Notes under the pieces: model-generated
Databases searched by the model: none
What the model saw: only the letters and a program-made list of their open reading frames with translations
What the model was told of the DNA's origin: nothing
Program-made: the position numbers and the translations under genes
From: Selaginella moellendorffii
Lineage: Eukaryota; Streptophyta; Lycopodiopsida; Selaginellales; Selaginellaceae
Direction: 5' to 3'
Assembly: GCF_000143415.4 (NCBI RefSeq)
Contig: NW_003314293.1
Span: 129,670-193,669 of the forward strand
DNA length: 64,000 nucleotides
Shown here: piece by piece, positions 1-11,900 of the stretch
Numbering within the stretch: position 1 is the first letter of the stretch
Layout of the letters: each line of letters opens with the position of its first letter

Positions 1-545
1 TTGAAAACATTGAAAATGCAAAAAGAAAGGTTTATAATATTTTTGAATTTTAAGCAACCAAAGGAATGTAAGTAGGGCATGTGTTTGTAAGTTTAAAAAT
101 GCCTCAACCACTTAAATTCCCAACTAAATAAAGCTGTTTCTATTTTTGGTACAGGTAAACTTTATAGCGTGTGGGCTCATGCAATTTTGAACCCAAAAAT
201 GCACCAAAAAATGCTCGACTAGCATTATTCTTTGAATGGGGTGTGGCCTTATATTGCCATAAATGGACGTACACACACAGCATAATTATTCCTTTACACG
301 GCAAATAATCTTGGCGCGGATCACTGACACGGCATGGCAAAGTTCGAATCACTGACATGGCATAGCTGGATCGAGGCAAGGACATGATGTGACAAAGTTC
401 AACCTCCGACAGCAAAGTCTAGAAGCTACTCAGTTTGAAATTTGTCAGAGGAATCATAAGATTTGGTTTGTCAGAGGATTTGATGTGACGTTCAAGTGTG
501 TGTTATTTTTGAATTCTCGAACTCATTCCTAGGTCTATCATTTTT
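1..545. other. No gene recognised at left edge
   Basis: AT-rich sequence with only short, unconvincing reading frames. I see no RNA gene, clear repeat or domain-like translation. Confidence 0.5.
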
Positions 546-635
546 GTGCGCCGTGTTCTTGGTTCCGCTGAGCGCAGTGAGCGCTGCTTGTGTAAGTGGC
601 GTTGTGAGTTGTGGTTTATGCGTCTACAAGCGGTT

Positions 636-770
636 GCGGCATTGCGAGCGCCATTGCGAGCGGCAGTTTATGCGAGTGGTAGTTTGTGCGAGCGGCGCTA
701 CAAGCAATTGCGGTGTTGCGAGTGGCGCTACGAGTAGTTGTGGTGTTGCGAGCGGCACTGTCTTTGGTGT
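636..770 (+). repeat. Imperfect short tandem repeat (GCGAG-rich)
   Basis: The strings GCGAGYGGC and GCTACRAG recur every 15-30 bases across about 130 bp. Open frames here in several phases are a by-product of the repeat. It lies upstream of the DUF7869 relic and may be part of the same mobile unit, which is inference. Confidence 0.5.
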
Positions 771-850
771 GGCTACCACTTCCTCTTGATATTCGGCACT
801 TGTGCTTCCTGGTATGTTCACCATGGAATGGCTTAGGACCACATTTAGAA

Positions 851-1040
851 ATGGCATGAGGCCACATGCCATCTTGGGCCCTTGCAATTTCATGGCTAGC
901 GTATTGTCATGTATGTTTTTACTTGCCTGCAGCTGTGTGTATATCAAGATGGCATGAGGCCTCATGCCAATTTTGTGAATGCGAAATTTCACGTGGGTGT
1001 CAATAGCATGTTTGAATAATGGCATGTGGCCTCATGCTAT
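851..1040. repeat. Three copies of a 22-bp palindrome, upstream cluster
   Basis: Near-palindromic blocks lie at 851-872, 950-969 and 1019-1040. The middle one is a perfect 20-bp palindrome (TGGCATGAGGCCTCATGCCA); the others differ from the consensus at one to a few positions. Related copies sit inside and downstream of the adjacent DUF7869 relic. Confidence 0.75.
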
Positions 1041-1122
1041 TGAGGTTGTTTGGTATGTTATGATTTAGGCCATTCTCCAATCATTTTTTGTATGGTCTTA
1101 ACTTCTTTTCTGCACTTTCAGA

Positions 1123-4100
1123 ATGGCCTTCAGGGTTGGGGAAAAGGTTTACATTTTGAATGGTGGGAAGAGAGTTGCAAAAGGGACCCTGGTGTCTATG
1201 GATCGGAACTTTGTTATACACTGTCAAAGGCTTGGGGAAGGAAATGTTGCTGTATCAGTAGAGACTGTCTTTGATGGGAATGTGGTCGCTATTGAACGAG
1301 GAGAGATGGTCGTCGGGGTAAATGTTGTTGTTGCCTTGAAAAATCTTCAGAAGAAAGCAGATGTTGGGGACAGCGCAAGTGCGATGCATGTTCCCTCCGT
1401 GGATTTTAAGAACCGTGCTACATGGATTTAGGCAAAGGTGTTTCTAAACAACCCCGAGGGGGAGGTGGTAGCTGAGGGCTTAGCCACAGTTGTCGATCCA
1501 AGAGATGTGGTTGCTAATCAAGAATTGGGCTGGGATGATATTGGAGTTGTGATTTTAGAGGTTGTTGACATAGAAGAAAACAGTCTGACTATTGGAAGCA
1601 TTGTGCGGTGGAAATTGAGGCACTTAGTGTTTGAGAATGTGAAGGATTCACAATCAAACACCACTACAACTGATGATAGAACATCTCTTCATGGGAAAAG
1701 AAAGTACACCTTCCTAAAGCACAGCCAAAGGGATCTGAGCAACGAACCGAAAAGGCAGAAAATGGCGATGGAGGTTCGAATGGTCTCGATAGTTGCTTGT
1801 TGCAAGAGGAGGTGCTATCAACATGCTGATTGGGATGCTATTGAAGAGGAGAGAGCAAGATACAAGACATTGTCTTGGAAGGCAGCTCGCAATTTTGTGT
1901 ATGAGGCATTACGGTCATCTGTTGATGCTTCAGAACATCAAGTGGGGGGCATGGTCTTCCAGAGGGGTTTGGTCTGCATGAAGGCATGGAGAATCATTTA
2001 TGGAGTCCCTCGAACCACATTTTACAGAATCAAAACTGAGTTCGAGGAACAAAGGGTTCAACAGGCAGTCCATGGGAACGACGGTACGCACAAAACCAGG
2101 GGTCATGTTGTATATGGAGAGGCAATCTTCAAGAGGTTTGTCGAGACATGTAGCGAGTAGCAACCACATAAAACCTGCCTCTTGGAAGATGGAACACGAG
2201 ACACCCAACGAGTTCTCCCTTCCATGTATACCAAGGGGGCCATATTGGAAGATGTGAATCTGGAACTCCAGAGTAATGGATATAGGAAGTTGAGCCAATC
2301 TAGATTTAGTAGATTGTGGAGCAACAGGTTCAGGGATGTGAGTATAGGAAAGTACTCCAGCTTTTCAAAGTGTGACGAGTGCACTGCTATCAAAATGGCT
2401 TTGTCGAAGAATTCTTGCAGCGCTCAAGAGTGAGAGACGTTGGTTAGAAGGCGGCTCGACCACAACATCGAGCAGAGAAGCTGCAGATTGCATATTATCA
2501 TAACAAGATTCTCTCCATGGAGAGACCTGACTCTTACCTCTGCATCATCCACGACAAAATGGACCAGAAATAAACATGCTTACCTCGACTCAATCCTACC
2601 CCCAAGGCAATCTCTTCATCCATGCAGTTGCCTGTGTCTCTGTTTGGCATAATCGCTCATGGGCATGGTGCCCAGAACTATGGGAACTTCTTTGTACCTC
2701 TATGGGGTGGCGGGGGTGCAAACATGATGATTGCGTCCCTAGCAAAACACTTAAGGTCTTTGCAAAGTGCGCAGACTGAGCTGAACGGCCAACCCTTGCA
2801 TAAGGCCCTTGTCGATCGAACCCCATACAGGGTTCAGCTGGAGGAGGAGCAAAGGCTTGCAGTATCACATGGGGCCCTATGCCATCCCAGTGAATATGTT
2901 GGCCGTCAGATTGTAGGGTTATCACGTGAGGCCTCATGCCATTCCGACGAGGCTGGTCGCCTGGTGAATGCACAGCCTCATCCAAACGAAGCAGAATCTC
3001 AAGGAAGTTCTTGCGGCCGATGTGGCCTTCCACCCCATCTTCTGCTCCAAACAGACAATGCTGGCAGTGAGAAAAAAAACATGTACGTCTTTGCGTACTT
3101 GGCAATGCTTGTTGCCAAAGGCATATTTGAAATGGTTACACTTGGCTTTCTCATGGTTGGGCACACTCATGAAGACGTCGATGCCATGTTCAGTCACCTG
3201 GTAGAGTCCCTCCGGCAATCCAATGTCCTCACCCTCCCACAACTCTGCGATGAATTCCAAAATTGCATCAAAGGCACTGTTGAAGCTGCATTTGTGACAG
3301 AGGTTCCAGACTTTAAGGGGTTTGTAAAAGGCTACATCAGGGACGGATCCGAAACGCTGATTGGCCACTCCAAGCCTCTTCAGTTTCATTTCAGCATGCG
3401 TGACGGTGCTCCAGTGATGAGGTACAAGATGAGAGAATGGGACACAGTGTGGCTGCCAGTGGACAGCATTGAACTCTTCAAGAGAGATCCCATAACTGGG
3501 GAACCTATGATTCCTTAGGGTTCCCCACGGCCGATGCACCCGGATGGACTCAAAGACCAGGAAAGTATAGTGGCCGGGATTAGACAGCATATTGCCTTCT
3601 GGAAGAGGGGGTTGGTGTTTGGTGGAGAATCCTATTTTAAGAGGTGCAAGCCTTTGCTCGAATACTGGGAGAAGATTATATCTGCTATCCAAAATGGGCC
3701 GGTTGTATATGAAGAATTGGAAGAGTCCTTTTGGCCAGAACCCAGAGCACCAGATAGTAGCGGAACAATGTCCTCTGGAAATGCAGTGACAGATAATGAT
3801 GTTGAGGATCACTATTGTGGGCCGAGGAACAACAAGCCGGATTCAGCATTCAATCTAGTATAGGTCTGCAAAGGAATGGTCGTGCTTGTCAGACCCAGTA
3901 ATAAAAAACAAATGATATGGGTGGGGCGCTGCATCACTGATGCAGAGGAGGACGTGGAAACTAACTCCTTCAATGTAACTGTGGAGTGGTTCAAGCCAAG
4001 TTCCGGATATACGAAGGATTGCCTAGAAAAGAGATGGGTGCTGAATCCAAGGGATCCCAGCATGAGCATATCGGTGGATAATGTTGTGCATGGTTGGATG

Positions 4101-4190
4101 CGGAAGCAGAGTGCCACCATCACCTTGCCAGACCATGCAAGAGATGCAGCAAGAGCATTCATAACCCGGGTTCAAGGTGAGATTCATTAA
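1123..4190 (+). pseudogene. Decayed DUF7869-type (transposon-related) gene
   Basis: One long coding relic is readable on the plus strand, broken by in-frame stops and at least one frameshift. From the N-terminus: two similar beta-rich blocks (about 1123-1290 and 1438-1570) resembling the DUF8039-like modules of plant transposon proteins; a basic, cysteine-containing stretch (1780-2160) typical of the N-terminal half of DUF7869 proteins; a block ending in KCDECT (2182-2433); and the DUF7869 core (2622-3518), with HGHGAQ near its start, then LQTDNAG and the hallmark GHTHEDVD. C-terminal blocks follow at 3534-3863 and 3876-4190. In-frame stops lie at 1429, 2158, 3516 and 3861 (all TAG), 2431 (TGA) and 2571 (TAA); the frame shifts between about 2433 and 2481. 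A transposon role is inferred from family context; I found no terminal inverted repeats. Introns could explain a few breaks, but not the shift. Confidence 0.75.
2864..2942. repeat. Two palindrome copies inside the DUF7869 relic
   Basis: Copies at about 2864-2885 and 2921-2942 carry the GAGGCCTCATGCCAT half-site. They fall in a roughly 200-bp stretch (about 2810-3025) whose translation looks inserted between otherwise conserved DUF7869 blocks, so the palindrome-bearing segment may have inserted into the coding region. Confidence 0.6.
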
Positions 4191-4911
4191 TATTCCTTTA
4201 CTAAGTTTCTAATGTATTTTATTTCAAGGTGAACAATTCAAATCTGAATCAGAGGAGGCGTGATGGCATGGCGTGATGGCGTGAGGCGTGACACCAAAAA
4301 GGAGGTGTCCACTAGCGCTTAGGCTTATAATGGCGTGTGCCCTCATGCCATTTACTTGATCACCAAATACCTTTTTCCCTTTGCACTAGTATATCTTAAT
4401 ACCGGTCTGTGAAATAGAATGGCATGTGCCCTCAGGCCTTTTACTAAATCACCTTTGAAAGAAATGCAAGCCTCTATGTCGTAAAAAAAAGGTACTAGAG
4501 AAATTCCTTAATAATATGAATGTTATTTAGTTTCATGAAAATACAGTAAGGGTCAAATGAGTTAAATGACTTCTCCAGACTAGCAATGCCTCTTGCTACA
4601 CCTTCACAATTAGATTCGTTAGAAAAAGATAACATTGAATAATATCTAAATGTTCTCACCATTAAGTTATATGTCTGGCTAATAGGAATGATGTTCATCT
4701 TGGAAAGCTCACCACACGCTCAATGAACAAACAAATAGTGGACTCAGTCTGGACACAAAGTCACCGCACTAGTCACCATGCCCCAGATATGTCTAGCCCC
4801 TGGACAAAAAACATATAATTTCACGTCATTTTCAAATATTTGAAAATTTGTACCTAGTCCCATTTTACTGAATAAATCCCACTTTAACGAAATAGAGCTT
4901 AAACCCCCCAG
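4191..4911. repeat. Downstream palindrome copies, otherwise no gene
   Basis: Two further copies of the 22-bp palindrome lie at 4330-4351 and 4419-4440, with broken half-sites around 4264-4290. The rest is AT-rich with no credible reading frame or RNA gene. Confidence 0.6.
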
Positions 4912-5518
4912 GGTCTGGGAGACGAACGCTTTGGGCTTTCACCCTCTCAGACTCGAACTCGGACTTGGACTCGGACTTGGACTTGGACTCGGACTCGGGC
5001 TCGGTCTCAGGCTTGGTCCCGGTCCCGGTCCCGGTCCCAGTCTCGATCTCGGTCTCAGTCTTGGTCTTGGTCTCGGTTCCGGTCTTGGTCTCGACCTCGG
5101 ACTCCATCTCGGGTCCTTCTCGGACTCCATCTTGGACTCCGTCTCGGTCCATCTCGGACTCTATCTCGGACCCCATCTCGGGTCCATCTCGGACTCCATC
5201 TCGGACTCCATCTCGGTCCATCTCGGACTCCATCTCGGACTCCGTCTCGGTCCATCTCGGACTCCATCTTGGACTCCGTCTCAGTCCATCTTGGACTCCA
5301 TCTCAGACTCCAACTCGGGTCCCTTTTTGGAGCCTTGCTTATTGCTCGCTTCATGCTCGTTCCTTGAGCATTTTGTTGGGAGTTCCACTCCCACTCTCGA
5401 CCTTTCAAGTCGGAGCCTTTTAGTCCAAACATGTTACGTTCGTTTGGCTTTTGCTTCGGCCACTACCACGTGGCACCCTTTCGGCTCCACTTTGGGGCTT
5501 AGGGATTTGTGTCTCACA
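4912..5518 (-). mobile_element. LTR fragment, family B, copy 1 (with tandem repeats)
   Basis: On the plus strand this runs from a C-rich block through tandem repeats to a conserved unique tail ending in TCTCACA at 5518. The tail (5380-5518) recurs in reverse complement at 9296-9440 and in degraded form at 13140-13234 plus 17358-17452. The TCTCACA end and the LTR-type start TGTAAGTGACT at 6270 suggest a TG...CA LTR lying on the minus strand. The left side is truncated; no target duplication was found. Confidence 0.6.
4949..5330. repeat. 6-bp and 12-bp tandem repeats in family B LTR copy 1
   Basis: CTCGGA/CTTGGA-type 6-bp units (about 4949-5100) pass into 12-bp units alternating CTCGGACTCCAT and CTCGGGTCCATC-like sequence (to about 5330). 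Open frames in both strands are produced by the period being a multiple of three; the Ser/Pro/Leu or Arg/Glu-rich translations are not real proteins. Confidence 0.85.
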
Positions 5519-6269
5519 CACTACACCATAGAGTTTACTTACAACTTTGTGTCAAAGTTGTTTTCTTCTGGGAACACCTTCCCCACAACTTTAGTATAGC
5601 ACATTCCGCCATCGATGAGATACTCACTATTCTCATACTTGGATCCTATGATCCTCCCTAACCTTGGTGGGGCACAACACACCTCAGTCTAAATGCTTAC
5701 TTATCTATGCCCCAGACTACTTGTCCATGTGATGAGAATACCAACTCATCTTCTAAGTACACCCCTAACTTTTTGGGTTGTTCTAGCATTTATCAAGTGT
5801 AGCCTCGATTACCATTTCAAGGACTTGTGTCCTCTTCTGTATTTGACCTTCCACAGTCATTAATTTTAGTCTCAAATTCATGAGCACCAACCTCAACTAT
5901 ATGAGGATAATCTTGTGACTTCTTTATTATTTTGGAGTTTTTATTTTTTCTGTGATCCCAATTATAATTGTTTACCACAGCTATATTAACCAGTTTGTTG
6001 AGTCAAACGTTCATCTAGATCATATCCTCAACTCTTTGAGGAAAACCTTATACTGTTCCCAAGATCCCGAAGTCGTTCCATTATTGGTCCTTTTCTATCC
6101 ACCATCTCACGTACTAGTTCACACGTAAACTGTAGTGGAGAGCTATGTCTTCTCGACTTGCTACTCCTCACAAATAGGCCCACTTCTAGGACCTTCCGAT
6201 GCCAACACTAGTGGTGATATACTTGAGCACTAATAAAAGTTGGACTAAAGAACAGCTCTGATACCAAAT
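5519..6269 (-). mobile_element. Internal segment, family B element, copy 1
   Basis: About 750 bp of non-coding sequence lies between an LTR end (5518) and an LTR start (6270). It is repeated in direct orientation, more diverged, at 10951-11900. There is no gag or pol reading frame, so the element is non-autonomous or heavily deleted. Confidence 0.55.
6255..6266 (-). promoter_or_regulatory. tRNA-Met-type primer binding site
   Basis: The minus strand reads TGGTATCAGAGC three bases after the LTR end (TGTAAG at 6270 on the plus strand). This is the standard plant LTR-retrotransposon primer binding site complementary to initiator tRNA-Met. It orients the element on the minus strand, with its internal domain to the left. 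Confidence 0.75.
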
Positions 6270-6705
6270 TGTAAGTGACTAATTTTTCCATCTTACTTTA
6301 GTCACTTAACCACACCTTCGACCACTTGGAGGAGTCTCATTCACAACCTCCTTTTAATCTGATTTAGGACTTGGGACTTGCTAGCCCTGGGAATGGCATC
6401 CATGCCACTCATCTTTTGCACTTGGTCCAAGTGCTCCACATGTCTAGTCCCAAGACCGACACCCCAAGGTACCACCGACATACCAGCCCATTACGCTAAG
6501 GCCATGCCCATTCACCTTGGTACCCCCGGTGGTCCAGCACCACCTGCATCGCAGTCCCGTCTCTCAACGATTGGGCCATCCATCCAGGAGTGACCATCCA
6601 AGATCCATTCCTTAGCATCCTTAAGATGCCCGCAGACAAGGGGAGCCACCTTCCCCAAAATCCCTTTTATAGTCCCCACCAAGTCCCTTTTTTGTCCATG
6701 CACCA
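6270..6705 (-). mobile_element. Truncated family B LTR next to the PBS
   Basis: The segment begins TGTAAGTGACT and matches 11901-12330 almost throughout. Similarity stops near 6705, where unrelated AT-rich sequence begins, so the LTR is truncated there. Confidence 0.65.
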
Positions 6706-9295
6706 ACAATAAGTTATAGGACTTGATAATTATAAAGCAAGTAAGCAAAATGTGCAAAATAATTGATTGGATCAGTAGAAGTTAATTACCCAAGACTTCT
6801 TATTAAGATAAAGGGGATAAATTGTTTATGTTGAGATATAGTAAGTCAATATTATAAAGGAAAATGCTTATTGCCAAGGAAAGCCATCATTGGGACATCA
6901 AAATGCTCTAAAACAATAGAGAGTGGTGTTTGGAATTATAAAAGCATTAGATAAGGCACAAGGGACTAAGTCCCTAGTAAATAATGGATAGAAAGTGCTA
7001 TCTAACGTCCAAGATTGCGAGACGGGAGAAGTCTATCTATCCAAATTAAATAGAGCCAAAAAGGGATTTAGGCATGGCTAGCAATGGGCATAAAGAGGCC
7101 CATGCATAGCGACATTAATCCTAGTGTGTATAATTAAAAGGTGAGCATATTCAAATTGAAAAACCACTCCCTAAATTATTGAGTAGGTTCATCTTTAAGA
7201 ATACTTACTAATGCATAGTAGAAAGTGCAAAACTACCCTCTCAGATGGGAGGAGAATAATTAAAAAGAAGGTGTAAGGCCAAAAAGCAAATAGTAAAAGG
7301 ATAAAACCAAACTACAGAAATTGAAGGGCATAACCAAAGATAATTATGCAAGTTGGGAGTGGAGAATCAAGTAGGTGTTCGAACGCATTTTTATTATTAG
7401 CAACTGTGATGCCATTGAGAGTCTAAAGTATGGAATTGTTTATGTTAGACCATATAGCAATTAAAAAGCTTGCGAAAGGAGAGGCCTTAACAAACTAATG
7501 GACAAAGTCCCTTCAAGATTCCCAAAGACAATTCTAGGTAGATTAATACCTAGAAAAACAAGTGTAAAACGTTTATAGAATATGCAAAATCAAAGTGGCA
7601 CTTACCATAAGGCAAGGCTATCAAGGTTGGGAAAGTTGTCCTTGAGTGTTTAAAGAGATAACTTTGAATGAAAGTTGATAGTTAAGGACTTTCATGCTTA
7701 TGCATGAAACCATGTTATGCTAATCAAGTGACTTGCTAAGTGAGATTGGCAATTCGGAGGGAACAAAGACTCTAGTTAAAGGTGTTGACTTAAAAAACGA
7801 GTGGCTCATAGGGTTAAACATAGAGGAGTCCATGCATAATCATAGACTTGTTAAGTGAAAGGACTTAGCAGTGTAGAAGAACTAAGTTCCTAAACTATGA
7901 TCCATAACGTGCTTTAAGTATAAATTGGTGCACTGACGTGGGGAGTCATGTCAGGCATTTTGGGTGATGCTGCTCATAGATGCATATATAGAAGTTAGGT
8001 TCGAGTCCCAACCCTCTAGTGTTTAGGTTTAAGTCTCAACTCACTAGGGCATGATGATGGTTTGGAATATAAGGACACTCATTTTTCGGTGGTCATGGAC
8101 TCTCAATAAGGAGACTAACTTGAGTGAGGGATGCCCCAAGGTTGCGATGCACAGTTAGATTGTTTAGTGTGAAAGCTCAGCATATCTAACTTAAACACTT
8201 AGGTGCAAGTAGCATCAAAGACGTGGTGAATAAGATGGGGATACTCAATTTCAGTTGCTATGGACCTTTGGTCAGAGGGTTAATTTGGGCACACTACCAA
8301 GTGTGGGGGATGCCCCTAGGGTCATGGTCAACAATTTAAAAGTTTAGAAGACTTAATACCTAAGGAATAAAGTTCTTAATTCAAAGTGTTGATTTAAACT
8401 ATTGATAATAGTGTGGCTTGGTCAAGGTGACCAAATGGGAAGAACACTTAAGGGAAATGAACTACAACAATACAATGGTATTGTGAGTTCAAAAAAATAG
8501 TCTCTAAGAAAGGACCTATAAGTGAGTTGCAAGATTGAGTTATGGATAGAGCCTAGAGTAGAAAACATTGGGGAGACTTACTAGGGCTGTACACCCCCTA
8601 GACTTGGCAAAGCAAAGCTTTTGCTATGGAACCAAAATAATACCTTGAGCATGGTGGTAATGATCTTGTGTTGCTTTGTGCAACAATCAAAGGATAGGAG
8701 CAAAAGACTGGTGGCCAAGTTTGGGCTATAGGAATCATTGGAAGAAATCCAAACAACAAAGTTGAGCAAGGAACACTTATATATTGAATGCTCATGGATT
8801 GTGGGAAAGAAAATATGTTTTCAAAGATGGATTCCCAAATGCTCTAATTTGGCAAAAGTGAAAGCTTCAAGGGAGGGAATGGTAAGGTAGCCAAATGATA
8901 AAGCCGTGAACAGCACAATGGAAAATAGAACTTAATGCTTAAAGTGGTAAAAAATAAGAGAGAGGATGATGGTGCCCTCAAGTAAAAAACGTCCTAAGAT
9001 AGGGAAATAGAGTTTGCATAACATGTGCAATACAAGATGTTGGAGACACCTAGGAAATTGACTTTGAGAAGTCAAAATTAAAAGTTCCAAAGTGCGATAG
9101 TTATGTTGGTAGAGGTTGAATGAGTAGTTAAATTGAAATAGAGAGGGTGTCTCTAACAAGTTTAACATGAACTAAATGAGTAAAAGGGGAAGGACCACTA
9201 TTAGTGGTCTAATGAGTCTCTAAGTTGGAGGGACTATACTCCTTAGAGGATGGACAAGGCATGGTAAACCTTAAGTGCCAAACCATTGATGAATA
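6706..9295. other. AT-rich gene-free stretch
   Basis: About 2.6 kb of AT-rich sequence has no credible ORF, RNA gene or tandem repeat. It may be decayed internal sequence of a retroelement, but I could not match it to other parts of the window. Confidence 0.45.
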
Positions 9296-10675
9296 TGTGA
9301 GATACAAATCCCTAAGCCCCAAAGTGGAGCCGAAAGGGTGCCACGTGGTAGTGGCCGAAGTGAATGCCAAACGAGCGTAACACGTTTAGACTAAAAGCTC
9401 CAACTTGAAAAGTCAAAAGCGAGAGTGAAAATCCCAATGAAATGCTCAAGGAATAAGCACAAAGCGAGCAATAAGTGAGTCTTTAGAAAAGGGACATAAG
9501 AGGACTAACACATGACACGAGATGAAGTCCAAGATGGACCCAAGATGGAGTCCGAAATGGAGTCCAAGATGGACCCAAGATGGAGTCCGAGATGGACCCG
9601 AGATGGAGTCCAAGATGAAGTCTAAGATGGACCCAAGATGGAGTCCGAGATGGACCCGAGATGGAGTTCAAGATGGAGTCCGAGATGGACCCGAGATGGA
9701 CCCGAAATGGAGTCTGAAATGGAGTCCGAGATAGAGTCCAAGATGGACCCGAGATGGAGTCCGAGATGGACCCAAGATGGAGTCTGAGATGGACCCAAGA
9801 TGGACTTGAGATGGAGTCCGAGATGGACTCAAGATGGAGTCCGAGATGGAGTTTGAGATGGACCCGAGATGGAGTCCGAGATGGACCCGAGATAGAGTCC
9901 GAGATGGACCCGAGATGGAGTCCAAGAAGGACCCAAGATGGAATCTGAGATGGAGTCTGAGAAGGACCCGAAGTTGAGACCGAGACCGAGACCGAGACTG
10001 GGATTGGGACCGAGACCGAGACCGGGACCGAGACCGAGATCAAGACCGAGACCGAGACCGAGACCGAGCCCAAGCCCGAGTCCAAGTCTGAGTCTGAGTC
10101 CGAGTCCGAGTCTGAGAAGGTGAAAGCCCAAAGCATTCATCTCCCAGACCCTGGGGGGTTTAGTGAGCTTCAAAAGTATAATAAGCGGGAGGACTCCAAT
10201 GGAGCCAGTTTGGCCAGGAAAGGCCAGTTTGGCCCAGGAAAGCTGTACCCAAGTGTTGGGTGATAGGATAACCACTAGGAGGTCCAAGGCTAAAGTGAAT
10301 ATGGACTATCAAGCAGGATAGCTTGGTGAAGTGTTCAAGAGTCGGCTCTAGTTCCTCCAGGAGATCGAGTGGTCGATGCTCCCAATTCAGGTGTGGGTGG
10401 CACTACCTACTTGGATACCTGGCATGGCTTAATGAAACCTTGCTCTAAGCCCATGGCTAGAGCACCCAAAGGCAGAAAGAGGGGAGAGTACCCACGAGGC
10501 TCGCATAAGGCAACGGTGTTCCGAAATGTTGTCCCAATGTCCCAGACTGTAGAATGGAAGAGGAGTAGTCCTCTAGTGTGGTGACCAAGGATACGGTTAT
10601 GTTATGAGAAAGTCCCAGAGGACAGTGAGACTTAGTGGTCAGGTCTATGGGCCGTGTCCCAGTGGAAGAGTAGGC
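9296..10675 (+). mobile_element. Family B LTR in inverted orientation
   Basis: It starts TGTGAGATACAAATCCC, the reverse complement of the end of the LTR at 5518. It continues through the unique tail, the tandem-repeat block (9523-10110), the C-rich junction and a further 500 bp that is the reverse complement of 12370-12850. The right side fades out near 10675. Relative to 4912-5518 and 12370-13234 it forms long inverted repeats. Confidence 0.65.
9523..10110. repeat. 12-bp and 6-bp tandem repeats in family B inverted copy
   Basis: Alternating GAGATGGAGTCC and GAGATGGACCCG units with single-base variants, followed by GAGACC/GACCGA 6-bp units. At about 590 bp it is the longest of three arrays of the same repeat in the window. 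Long frames on both strands are repeat artefacts. Confidence 0.85.
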
Positions 10676-10950
10676 AAACTTGGCCTTCTACATCTCCATC
10701 ATTATTTGGGTCACCACATTCTAACCACATGCCTTCCAATTTAAACTATGCCATTCTCATTTCCATTGGGATTATTTTGGTAAAAGGTTCTTATGAACCC
10801 GCCAACTTGACCTCAAAGCATTACACTTTGGCACATTTGGTGTTTTCACACCATTGGCATCACAAACCTACTTTTATGACACTTCCCACTTGTGTTTAGG
10901 TCTTTGCCAAAACCATCAGAATTGTTTCTCATACCAACTATCCATTAGCA
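10676..10950. other. Unassigned spacer
   Basis: No gene or recognisable repeat. It lies between an inverted LTR and the second internal segment of the same family. Confidence 0.4.
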
Positions 10951-11900
10951 CTACACTATAGTGTTTACACACAACTTTGAGCCAAAATTATTTTCTTTTG
11001 AGAACACCTTTTCTACAACTTTAGTATGGTATCTTTTGCTATTAATGAGATACACATTGTTCCCATACTTGGATTTTATGATCTTCCCCATCCCTCGTAA
11101 GGTACAACACACCTTAGTCCAAATGCTTTCACCAATTCTTTATGACCATTCCTTGACTCCACTTGAGTTATCCAACTTTTTAGACTTTGCTGATTTTAAT
11201 AACCCTTGAGGTCTTACTTTTGAGGTGCCAGCTTGCTAGAATATAACTTATTATATTCATATCTTATTCATAACGACTATCTTTGCAAGTGTTACTCTAA
11301 TACTTGATTATTTTCCATTCTCTATAGGTTACCTTTGCCCCTTAGGACTATCTATCCATATGATGAGAATACCAACTCATCCTCTAAGTACCCTTCCAAC
11401 TCTTTGGGTTTGTTCCAATATTTATAAAAGGTAGCCCCAGCTACCATTTCAAGGATTTGTGTCCTCATCTGTATTTGACTTCCCACGATCATTAATTTAG
11501 GTCTCAAATTCATGAGCACCAACCTCAACTATATAAGTATAATCTTGTAACTCCTTTATTGTTTTAGAGTCTCTATCTTTCCCATGATCCCAACTGTAAT
11601 TGTTTACCATAACTATATTAGCTAGTTCGCTAAGTCAAATGCTCATCTAGATCATATATCCTCAACTCTCTAAGGGAAACCTTATATTATTCTAAAGATC
11701 CCAAAGTCATTCCCTTATTGGCCATTTTCTATCCACCATATTGCCTACAAGTTCACATCTAAACTATAGTAGAGAGCCATGTCCTCCCAACCTGCTACTC
11801 AAGGATATGCCCACTCCTAGGACCTTCCGATGCCAACACAAGTGGTGGTATACTTTACCTCCAATAAAAGTTAGAATAAGGAATAACTCCAATACCAAAT
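10951..11900 (-). mobile_element. Internal segment, family B element, copy 2
   Basis: Direct, diverged repeat of 5519-6269, ending in a decayed primer binding site (about 11886-11897) just before LTR start TGTAAGCGACT at 11901. Differences are mostly C/T and G/A transitions. Non-coding. Confidence 0.55.

Noticed and set aside
4865-5599. Overlapping long ORFs on both strands (up to 222 codons)
   Set aside because: They are translations of 6- and 12-bp tandem repeats; every frame lacks stops because the period is a multiple of three.
9483-10136. 217-codon minus-strand ORF rich in Ser, Val and Pro
   Set aside because: Same tandem-repeat artefact within an LTR.
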